This document shows positions 29,910 to 38,091 of a stretch of 64,000 nucleotides of DNA, piece by piece. The position numbers were made by a program, and so were the translations under genes. The notes beneath the pieces are model-generated. The model was not told the origin of the DNA. It ran no database searches and saw only the letters and a list, made by a program, of their open reading frames with translations. Each line of letters starts with the position of its first letter. Position 1 is the first letter of the stretch. Origin of the DNA: an uncultured Pelagibacteraceae bacterium (GTDB lineage: Bacteria; Pseudomonadota; Alphaproteobacteria; Pelagibacterales; Pelagibacteraceae); assembly GCA_902619675.1 (NCBI GenBank), contig CACNFA010000003.1, forward strand, positions 1 to 64,000, written 5' to 3'.

Positions 29910-30070
29910 AAATTGTAGGATTAAATATTAAAATTTTTTTATTGACTTTAAAAATAAAGTGTTTATATTAAGAATCATTAACGAACGCATATATATTGTT
30001 TTAGATTGTGGTTTTGTTGAAAAAAATTTTCCTCACATCACATTATGCGGTCATAACAGAAAGGTAAGTT

Positions 30071-30454
30071 ATGTCTGACTATAAAAAGACAAAAAAAGGC
30101 AAAGGCAAAAAAAGCAATAATATTGTGCCTTTGAAGAAAGATCTTCAAGTTATTAGCAATGACAATCCTGTTGATGCTAAACAAGCTGAGATCGATCGAT
30201 TAAACGACCATGTAAAGGAGGCTTTTAAGAATTTAGCTGAGTTTACGGATGGTTGTAAATTAAATAACAGCGAGATGTGGTACAATATTTTATATTTTGC
30301 AAAGCAAAGAGCGATACATACCATTCCCTTCGCTGATTTTAAAATAAATGATGAAAACTCTAGTTTAGAGGTCACTGAAAACTACGTAAAGTTTTACAAT
30401 GAGCACTATCCCGAGCTTTTCGTTAATAAAGAAAAAAACCGTCAATTACATTAG
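30071..30454 (+). CDS. Hypothetical protein with Lys-rich N-terminus
   Basis: 127 aa ORF with SD AGAAAGG, first of a same-strand cluster. Confidence 0.6.
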   Translation: MSDYKKTKKGKGKKSNNIVPLKKDLQVISNDNPVDAKQAEIDRLNDHVKEAFKNLAEFTDGCKLNNSEMWYNILYFAKQRAIHTIPFADFKINDENSSLEVTENYVKFYNEHYPELFVNKEKNRQLH

Positions 30455-30462
30455 GAGGAAAA

Positions 30463-30651
30463 ATGGCAGATAATACAAAATTTAAATCAGTTTCTGTAGC
30501 AATAGGTAATTATAATAAGTTGGTAGAATTATCTAAGGGCAAGATAACTACTGCTAATCTAAGTATTAGCAAAACAATAGAGTGTCTTGTTACTAAAGCA
30601 TATAACGAAACTTTAGCAGAGGATAAAAATGATAAATTTACTCAGTCTTGA
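30463..30651 (+). CDS. Small protein, possible ribbon-helix-helix (Arc/CopG-like) domain
   Basis: SD AGGAGG; FKSVSVAIGNYNKLVELSKG...SISKTIECLVTKAY. Confidence 0.45.
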   Translation: MADNTKFKSVSVAIGNYNKLVELSKGKITTANLSISKTIECLVTKAYNETLAEDKNDKFTQS

Positions 30652-31681
30652 GATCCTCATAGGGTTAATTGCTGGAATTTTTATTGGCTGGGTCCTAAAA
30701 AATCTATTTTCTAAAAAAGAAAATTTGGGGGATCTAGCCAGTAATTTAAAGGCGTTAGAGACTAAAATAGATGGGTATCATACAGCAAATACTTCTGAAC
30801 GTGGTTCTTTAAAAACTATTTTAGAAGATATTAAGAAAGGCGAAGCAGATGTAGTTAAATCTGCTGAAGATATTAAAAGAACTCTTGTTACAGGTGGATC
30901 TCAAAACCAAGGCTCATGGGGGGAGCTGGTTTTAAAAAGAATTCTAACAGAAAACTTAAGATTTACTGAAGGGGAAGAATTTGAAGTACATAAAAGTTTT
31001 AATGAGGAGGATGGAAGAAAAATCCCAGATGTTATTATACATTTTCCCGATGGCAGAGATGTAATAGTAGACTCAAAAGTTTCTTTAAAAGCTTGGGATG
31101 AATATGTGAATGCTACTGATGAAAGAGAAAAAGAAGATGCACTTAAAAGACATAAGCTATCACTTCAAACGCATATTGATACGTTAGCGAAAAAAAATTA
31201 TCAAGGTATTAAAGGAATAAAAACTATTGATACAGTTGTTATGTTTTGCCCTAACGAGTCAGCTATTTCTATTTTACCTAGACAAGGCGGTAGTAAGTTA
31301 TTTGAATACGCAATAAAAAATAAAATAACTCTAGCATCACCTAGTATATTCTATTACATGTTAAAAACAGCAGAGTATTCTTGGAGAGCAGATAAACAAA
31401 GCAAAAATGTTGCTGATATTATTAAGTTAGCTAATCTTGTTAGTGCTCAAGCAGTAGATATTTACGGAAGTGCCAAAAAAGCTCAAGAAGCTATTTCCAA
31501 CGCGTCTGGCAAAACTGCTGAAGTGATGGAAAAAATTCAAGATGGAGCTGGAAGTTTCCTTAGCAGAATACAAAGAATGAATAAGCTAGGTCTTTCTCCT
31601 AAAAAACAAGTTCCAATAGAAGTAGAGGAAGACGAGAGTGAAGTTGTCAAAATAGAAGATAAGAAAAGGAATATAAAGTAA
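30629..31681 (+). CDS. rmuC: DNA recombination protein RmuC
   Basis: GSWGELVLKRILTENLRFTEGEEFEV, VIVDSKVSLKAWDEY. Confidence 0.93.
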   Translation: MINLLSLEILIGLIAGIFIGWVLKNLFSKKENLGDLASNLKALETKIDGYHTANTSERGSLKTILEDIKKGEADVVKSAEDIKRTLVTGGSQNQGSWGELVLKRILTENLRFTEGEEFEVHKSFNEEDGRKIPDVIIHFPDGRDVIVDSKVSLKAWDEYVNATDEREKEDALKRHKLSLQTHIDTLAKKNYQGIKGIKTIDTVVMFCPNESAISILPRQGGSKLFEYAIKNKITLASPSIFYYMLKTAEYSWRADKQSKNVADIIKLANLVSAQAVDIYGSAKKAQEAISNASGKTAEVMEKIQDGAGSFLSRIQRMNKLGLSPKKQVPIEVEEDESEVVKIEDKKRNIK

Positions 31682-33159
31682 TGCCTAATATAGCAGTACT
31701 AGACTATGAGGCTCAATCAGCCTCGACATCTTACGGAAAAATTATTTCTGTAACAGGAATTCTTTACAACGATCAATTTCAAGAGCTAGACCGTTTTGAA
31801 TTATTCTGTAGAAATGTCCTAGGGTATATCCCAGATCCTTATAGTCTTTGGGTTAATAAAGGTTTAAAGAAATTAAAAGACTCTAACATGAGCCATTACC
31901 AACTAATGCTGGAAATGCACAAAAAAATAAATCAATGGTCACCTTGTATTTGGGCGACGTGGAATGGACACGGGTATGATTATCCACTTTGTGAGAAAGA
32001 AAATTATAGATCTCTTTTACCTATATACATTTTAAAAACAAATGGTAATGAAGCAGCAGATTTCTTGCCATTTGCAAGAGCAGCAAAACTTTTCTATCCT
32101 AAGTCTCTTGAAACTTCTTACTCAAGTTCTAACAATCCCGTATTTAAACTCGAGGATTTGGGAATGAAAAATTTTCCAGAAACAGATAAAAGTAAATTTC
32201 ATACAGCCACGCAAGATGTAGAAATCACAGCCAAAGTCATGAATAAAGTAAAACAGACAGCGAAACCTATCTTTGACTCCTCATTAATGACCATCTCTAA
32301 GCAAAAGGCCAAAGATCAAATTGTGAATAATAAAATGTTTACTACAGCTCTTTATTACTTTGGTAAATCAAGACCCTTTGCCTGTACGTATTTATTCGAC
32401 CACCCAGAATATACTTGGCCCATGGTTTATTGTCTTGAAGTGGATCCAAAGGAGTTAATACAATTAGATTTTAAATCATTAAAAGAAAAAATGAAAAAAC
32501 CGGGAAAATTTATTCGACCCATACCTTTGAAACATCCAGTAATTCTCCATGAAAGTTATGCGTTAAAATCAGAACCTTTTAGGACTCTAGGTTTAGATAA
32601 ACTTAAAGAGCGAGCTGAATTAGTTAGAAATAGCCCAACTTTTATAGAAAATCTTAAAAGAGCAGTGAAAGAAAATGCAGAGGAGAAAAAATTGAAATAT
32701 AGTTCTAAGGAAGACGAACGTACTGCTAACGATCCACATAATCAATTATATAGTGGAGGGTTTTTAGATAAAAATAGTCCTGACTACGATATCATTCAGA
32801 AATTTCATACCTTAGATTGGGACAAAAGGTATGAACAAGTGATGAAAATAAAGGATCCAAGATTTAAGTATTTTGGAGAAAGATTAATATATCAAAATGA
32901 ACCAGAAGCTTTACCTTCAGAAGCTTATCAAAGGATTCATAAAGAAACAGCTGAAAGAGTTTTGAGGCTAGAGGAAAAAAACTTTACTACAATTCCAATG
33001 GCAGAGCATTTAATTGATAGTATACGAGCTGAAAAAGACGTACCCAAGGAAAAATTAGACTACATGAATGAAGTTGATGAAATGATTAAAGAAATGAGAA
33101 TTATATTCGAGAAAGCTTTATCAGGACAATTCTCAACTAAAAAAAAGGATATAGCTTGA
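31681..33159 (+). CDS. DEDD-family exonuclease, exodeoxyribonuclease I (SbcB)-like
   Basis: VLDYEAQSAS, WNGHGYDYP, FKLEDLGMKNF, HTATQDVEITAKVM. Confidence 0.75.
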   Translation: MPNIAVLDYEAQSASTSYGKIISVTGILYNDQFQELDRFELFCRNVLGYIPDPYSLWVNKGLKKLKDSNMSHYQLMLEMHKKINQWSPCIWATWNGHGYDYPLCEKENYRSLLPIYILKTNGNEAADFLPFARAAKLFYPKSLETSYSSSNNPVFKLEDLGMKNFPETDKSKFHTATQDVEITAKVMNKVKQTAKPIFDSSLMTISKQKAKDQIVNNKMFTTALYYFGKSRPFACTYLFDHPEYTWPMVYCLEVDPKELIQLDFKSLKEKMKKPGKFIRPIPLKHPVILHESYALKSEPFRTLGLDKLKERAELVRNSPTFIENLKRAVKENAEEKKLKYSSKEDERTANDPHNQLYSGGFLDKNSPDYDIIQKFHTLDWDKRYEQVMKIKDPRFKYFGERLIYQNEPEALPSEAYQRIHKETAERVLRLEEKNFTTIPMAEHLIDSIRAEKDVPKEKLDYMNEVDEMIKEMRIIFEKALSGQFSTKKKDIA

Positions 33160-33160
33160 A

Positions 33161-33466
33161 ATGAATTCAGGTAATTATTTTTACAATTTAAGATTTATTT
33201 TAAAAGAAAAACAAGAATGTTTAGAATATTATCAAGATTCTATAAAACTTAATAATCTTCAGAAAAAAGCTAACTTGCAATTATTCCGCCAAAAACCTTT
33301 GAGCTATTTAGTTCGTTTTATAATTTATTTACCGATTAATTTAATTAGAATATATAAAAATACGAACAATCAGTATTTTATGATGAAATTAAGAAATGAG
33401 ATAGAAGTTTTAAAATTTGAAATCAAAAAAATCCAAAAACAATCTCAAAATGTTATAAACAGGTAG
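33161..33466 (+). CDS. Hypothetical protein
   Basis: 101 aa, directly downstream of the exonuclease-like gene. Confidence 0.5.
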   Translation: MNSGNYFYNLRFILKEKQECLEYYQDSIKLNNLQKKANLQLFRQKPLSYLVRFIIYLPINLIRIYKNTNNQYFMMKLRNEIEVLKFEIKKIQKQSQNVINR

Positions 33467-33523
33467 CCATTTTAAATTAGTAAAAAATTTGACTTTAACT
33501 GATTTGATTATTAAAAATTCATT

Positions 33524-33884
33524 ATGCCAATAAAAAAAGTTTCAGATAATACATTTAAAAAAGAGGTTTTAGAAAATTCTAAACCAGTTGTTGCTAAGTT
33601 CGAAGCCAGCTGGTGTGGTGTTTAGTCCCCTCATTTTAAATGGGGGGATGATTTCAAAAGGTCCATGTAAACAACTTACTCCAATAGTCGAAAAAATATC
33701 AGACGAAATGACAAATGTTGATTTTGTATCTTTAGACATAGAAGAAGCAGTTAATGTTAGCACCGAGTTTTCAATACGCTCAGTGCCGCAAATGTACATT
33801 TTAAAAGATGGAAAAGTAGTTTCACAAAAAGTTGGAGCCTCAGATTACAATACAGTCTCCGCTTGGATAAAAGATAACGTCTAG
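33524..33884 (+). CDS. trxA: Thioredoxin, interrupted inside WCGPC by a 43-nt insertion (bypass element, or disrupted gene)
   Basis: 33524-33619 encodes MPIKKVSDNTFKKEVLENSKPVVAKFEASWCG; GTT TAG follows; 33663-33884 encodes PCKQLTPIVEKISDEMTNVDFVSLDIEE...DNV*. Confidence 0.85.
33620..33662 (+). other. 43-nt hairpin-bearing intervening sequence with GGT codons at both boundaries
   Basis: GGT|GTTTAGTCCCCTCATTTTAAATGGGGGGATGATTTCAAAAGGT|CCA; stem TCCCCTCAT/ATGGGGGGA. Confidence 0.85.
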
Positions 33885-35134
33885 TTCTGATTTAATATAT
33901 TGCCACAGTTATAGAGGCTACCAAAACATACTATAAGCTTTTTTTCTTTACTACTAATTTTTGTCAAAGCAGTTTTAAAATTATCAGCTACTTCAGAAGC
34001 AATATTATTTCGAGACGCAATTTTATTTAGCAGGTCTGGATTGACCGAATTTTCATTTTCTATAGGCATTGTAACTACTTTTTTAAATATACCTTTTAAA
34101 TTTTTTAGAAATAAATCGGGTTCTTTGTTTTTAGACATAGCCCAAATACCGTATATAGGTAATTTTATTGTTTTAAGATACTTATATAAATTAAGACTAT
34201 CTGCAGGGCTATGTGCTCCATCAATCATTATAGTCTCATTTTTGTGAAGCTTATTTTTAATTTTTCCATGGTTTAAATATTGATAACGACCTTCAAATTT
34301 AAGTGATGGTAAAGTTTTTTGGATAATCTTTTTATCAATATTAAGATCAAGAGCTACTTTGATGGCTAAACAAACATTTTCGAACATACCTTTCGAATAA
34401 ACATTTTTAGTATTGAGAGAAATTTTTGTACTTTTGTCCAGGTAATAATATGAATTACCAGCTCTGACTATTTTCCAAGCGCTAGGATAAACTATATTAC
34501 TTTTGTTATTTTTAAGGTGAACTTTTATTTTTTTTAAAACATTTGGAGTTTGTTTTGATATATAAATTCTTCCAAAATGACTTAAATAAGCAACGTCCTC
34601 TTTAATAACTTGATCCAAAGTTTTTATTTTTAAAAAATTTAAATGTTGTTTATTGATATTTGTACAGATCTGAATCTTTGGAAAATCAGTAATATTATTG
34701 CTGTCGAGTTTCCAAAAACAACCTGTTTCCATAATATTATAGTCAGCATTAATCTTAGAAGCATTGATAATGTAAACTAAAGTCAGACACTCAAAAACAC
34801 TTAAAGGAATCTTTAATTTTTCGATCTCTTTAATTGTTTCTCTAATTTTTTTATGAGAGAGATATTCGTTACCTATATAGAATCTTTCACTTATATCTTT
34901 AATTGACGGACTGACGTGTGCTGTTACAGTTTGATTATTTGCTTCAATAAACGATCTTAACGTATGTAAAGTTGTGAATTTTCCAGATTCCCCTACTACA
35001 TTTATTATATTTTTTAATCTTCTTTCTGGATTTCCTAATAGATTAAGAGCAAGCTTTATCCTTTTAAGACCAAACTTAACAGATTTATTAAATAATTTAT
35101 GATTAGCTAGCTGATTGTAGATCAACTTTGACAT
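33881..35134 (-). CDS. folC: Folylpolyglutamate/dihydrofolate synthase family (divergent)
   Basis: Position after accD; GESGKFTT, HVSPSIKDISERF, DGAHSPAD, FGSLYNCG. Confidence 0.8.
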   Translation of the reverse strand: MSKLIYNQLANHKLFNKSVKFGLKRIKLALNLLGNPERRLKNIINVVGESGKFTTLHTLRSFIEANNQTVTAHVSPSIKDISERFYIGNEYLSHKKIRETIKEIEKLKIPLSVFECLTLVYIINASKINADYNIMETGCFWKLDSNNITDFPKIQICTNINKQHLNFLKIKTLDQVIKEDVAYLSHFGRIYISKQTPNVLKKIKVHLKNNKSNIVYPSAWKIVRAGNSYYYLDKSTKISLNTKNVYSKGMFENVCLAIKVALDLNIDKKIIQKTLPSLKFEGRYQYLNHGKIKNKLHKNETIMIDGAHSPADSLNLYKYLKTIKLPIYGIWAMSKNKEPDLFLKNLKGIFKKVVTMPIENENSVNPDLLNKIASRNNIASEVADNFKTALTKISSKEKKLIVCFGSLYNCGNILNQN

Positions 35135-36056
35135 TAGATGTTGACTCAGCTTTAGCTTCGATTTCTGATTTTTTAAGAAGAACTCTAATTAGATTTGTAA
35201 TTTTTTCTCTTATTTCCATTCTAGAGTCAAACGCTCCATCAATCATACCATGATCAACAATGCTTGAGGCTTGACCAAAGTCTTGAGGAAGTTCATGGCC
35301 TTTGTTTACAGATTGCGAAACTCTTTTTCCTGCGAACAGCATGTTTTCACTTTTTGGTGACTCAGCAAAAATAAAGTCATTACCATAAACATTACAAAAT
35401 GTACCACCCGTGACTTTCGAGCCACAAATACCAATTGTTACAATTCCAGCATCTTTTAACATATTCATTGCCATCATCTGGACTGGCATATTTTTCAATG
35501 AATTTAGATTTCCAGTTACAGCCATTCCCCCACTTTGATAAAAAGAAACTACTGCATCAACTTTTTCATTAAGAGCCGTTTGAATTCCTGAAATTAAATG
35601 CTCACCCTCTCTTTGAGTTAAAGCGCCGCCACCATGTTGAAAATTGTAACCAAAAGCAATTATTTTAAGTCCGTTGACTGTTCCTTTAGCTGCAAGAATA
35701 GCACTTTGTTGACCAGTTTTCTTTTTGTAAGCATTATATTTATCAATAAATTTCTTATCTCCAATTTTAAAATTTAGAGGGTCTGGATCTGCCCATTCGG
35801 GACACTCAATTAATTCGTACTCTCCATCATCAAAAAACATTTCTGAAAATCTTATTTTTGGATCTAAATCAAAATGATGTGAACATTTACAAACATTAAA
35901 ATTTTTTCTCAAATCTTCCTTTAACAACATTTGGCTACAACCAGGACAATTAATCCACATGCTATCATCTTGATCTTTCCTCGAAGGTCTTTCCCGCTTA
36001 AAAGTTTGTTTTGCTTTTTCTACAAAACTTTGTAATTTTTTTTGAATCCAATTCAT
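35103..36056 (-). CDS. accD: Acetyl-CoA carboxylase carboxyltransferase beta subunit family (divergent)
   Basis: CPGC..CKC zinc-ribbon region; SGG and TGG pairs; FAGKRVSQSV..LPQDFGQASSIVDHGMIDG; operon position. Confidence 0.82.
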   Translation of the reverse strand: MNWIQKKLQSFVEKAKQTFKRERPSRKDQDDSMWINCPGCSQMLLKEDLRKNFNVCKCSHHFDLDPKIRFSEMFFDDGEYELIECPEWADPDPLNFKIGDKKFIDKYNAYKKKTGQQSAILAAKGTVNGLKIIAFGYNFQHGGGALTQREGEHLISGIQTALNEKVDAVVSFYQSGGMAVTGNLNSLKNMPVQMMAMNMLKDAGIVTIGICGSKVTGGTFCNVYGNDFIFAESPKSENMLFAGKRVSQSVNKGHELPQDFGQASSIVDHGMIDGAFDSRMEIREKITNLIRVLLKKSEIEAKAESTSNVKVDLQSAS

Positions 36057-36853
36057 AAAATTTTATTTCTAAGATTGTACACAACTTTATCTAACTTTGT
36101 GACAGGATTTTGTCTCATTTTGAGTGAATTAGTAATAGTTTTACACAGCAAACTGCCTACAACTAGGCCATCTGCAGATTTAAGAGATTTTATAGTCTTT
36201 TCAGTGATTCCAAAACCAATAACTAAGTTTTTCTTGTAGTTAATTCTTTTAATTTTTTTGTAGTTCTCTAAAATCCTTCTTGGCGATACTTTAAGTTTAC
36301 CCCCAGTGGTTGAAAGCATTGATATATAATAAACCATATCATGGGAGTCTTTTATAATTTTCTTCATTCTATCTTTTGTTGTTGTAGGCGCTAAAAGTTG
36401 AATAAAATTTATTGATTTCTTTTTACATTTTTTTGCAAAATCTTTATTTTCTGGCCAAGGCAAATCCACACAAATAATTCCAGAGACACCTGATTTTTTA
36501 CAATCTTTTAGGAATTTATTCTCTCCATAATTAAAAATCATATTGTAATATCCCATTAATATAATCGGCTTTGAGGATTTGGTATTCTTATATTTTTTTG
36601 CAAGTCGAAATATATCTCTCATTTTAAAACCATTTTTTATTGCCCTAAAGGAACTTGTCTGAATGTCTGCGCCGTCGCCAATTGGAGTCGAGAATGGGAA
36701 TCCAATTTCCGCTAGGTCGACGTGAGGAGATATAGATTTTAAAATTTTTAAAGATTTTTTGATGTTAGGATCTGAGGAAACTGTATACGAAATTAATGCT
36801 GGTCTATTTTCTTTTCGGCATTTTTCAAATGCTAATTGTATTTCAGATTTCAT
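36053..36853 (-). CDS. trpA: Tryptophan synthase alpha-chain family (divergent)
   Basis: AEIGFPFSTPIGDGADIQ; TIM-barrel; adjacent to trpB. Confidence 0.85.
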   Translation of the reverse strand: MKSEIQLAFEKCRKENRPALISYTVSSDPNIKKSLKILKSISPHVDLAEIGFPFSTPIGDGADIQTSSFRAIKNGFKMRDIFRLAKKYKNTKSSKPIILMGYYNMIFNYGENKFLKDCKKSGVSGIICVDLPWPENKDFAKKCKKKSINFIQLLAPTTTKDRMKKIIKDSHDMVYYISMLSTTGGKLKVSPRRILENYKKIKRINYKKNLVIGFGITEKTIKSLKSADGLVVGSLLCKTITNSLKMRQNPVTKLDKVVYNLRNKIL

Positions 36854-38091
36854 CTTACGTATGATCCTAATCTTTTTTTAATTATATCTCTGTCTTTGAA
36901 GCTGTCGCCGCAACTATTTACTATTATCACTGTATCTTTACTCAATTTTGGCGCAATTTTTATTGCCTCTGCAAAAGCATGAGCTGGTTCAAGTGAAGGT
37001 GAAATATTTTCCATACTAGAAACAAGTTTATAGGCGCTTAAAGCCTCTTCGTCAGTCGCCGAAGTATATCTAGCACGCTTTGTATCCTTTAAAAAACAAT
37101 GGAGTGGTGAAATTCCACTATAGTCAAGTCCAGCCGAAATAGAGTCAGTGAGACCTATCTGACCATCTTTATCTTGGATAACATATTGAGCTGCCCCATG
37201 TAGAATTCCAATTTTTGAATTATTTGTAAGTGGTGCAGCATGTAATTTACTTTTTTTAGGTCCACCAGCCTCTATTCCTACAAATTCAACTTGTCTTTTA
37301 TCATAATCCATAAATGAACTCCAAAATCCGTAACTTGAAGAACCTCCTCCACAAACATTTAATAATTTTAAACGTCTAGGAATTTTTCCAAATTCATCTT
37401 TAATTTGAACTATAAGCTCTCTAGAAATTTGAGAAGTTGAATATCCGCAAATCTTTACAAAGATATTTGGTCCGACTGTGCTACCTACTACGAGGTGAGA
37501 TGTTAAACAGTTAGCTACCCAATATCTCATGCACTCACTGACCGCATCAATTAAGGTTTGACTTCCTGAGGTAACAGGAACTACTTCAGCTCCAAATTTT
37601 TTCATAGCATCTACATTGGGTTTTTGTCTTTTAATATCCTTTACGCCCATAAAAATTTTACACTTCAAACCAAATTTTTTAGCGACCATAGCAAGTGTCT
37701 TTCCGGCCATACCTGCTCCAGTGTCCCCACAGACAAACTTTTTCCCTGCTCTTTTTGCTATTAAGCAATGAACAATTGCATTATAAATTTTATGAGCTGT
37801 GCCTGGGTTCTCAGAAACAACTTTTGCCCATATTTGAGCTCCGCCTAAATGATCAGTTATTTGGTTTAATGGTATTAGGGGCGTTGGGGTACCTACGTAG
37901 TTTTCAAAATAATAGTCTCTTTCTCTGATAAAACTTTTATCTTTTCTAAGTTTTGAAAATAGCTTTTCTAAGTCTTCAATCGGTTTTTTAAGTGTTTCTG
38001 GAACAAAATTTCCTCCAAATTTACCACCCCACATACCGTTTTTATCGTGTTGATCAATTAAAGGTATACCTTTTTTAATTTTCAAGCTCAT
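36850..38091 (-). CDS. trpB: Tryptophan synthase beta-chain family (divergent)
   Basis: TAHKIYN (PLP Lys), GDTGAG, KDIKRQKPNV, CGGGS, SISAGLDY. Confidence 0.88.
   Translation of the reverse strand: MSLKIKKGIPLIDQHDKNGMWGGKFGGNFVPETLKKPIEDLEKLFSKLRKDKSFIRERDYYFENYVGTPTPLIPLNQITDHLGGAQIWAKVVSENPGTAHKIYNAIVHCLIAKRAGKKFVCGDTGAGMAGKTLAMVAKKFGLKCKIFMGVKDIKRQKPNVDAMKKFGAEVVPVTSGSQTLIDAVSECMRYWVANCLTSHLVVGSTVGPNIFVKICGYSTSQISRELIVQIKDEFGKIPRRLKLLNVCGGGSSSYGFWSSFMDYDKRQVEFVGIEAGGPKKSKLHAAPLTNNSKIGILHGAAQYVIQDKDGQIGLTDSISAGLDYSGISPLHCFLKDTKRARYTSATDEEALSAYKLVSSMENISPSLEPAHAFAEAIKIAPKLSKDTVIIVNSCGDSFKDRDIIKKRLGSYVR

Noticed and set aside
33620-33662. Group I/II intron or intein in trxA
   Set aside because: 43 nt is far too short and no intron core or splice signatures are visible; the frame shifts, excluding an intein
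33588-33884. ORF-track start MLLSSKPAGVVFSPL... as a real protein N-terminus
   Set aside because: The first part is the out-of-frame reading of the thioredoxin N-terminus and the insertion; thioredoxin homology begins at PCKQLTP
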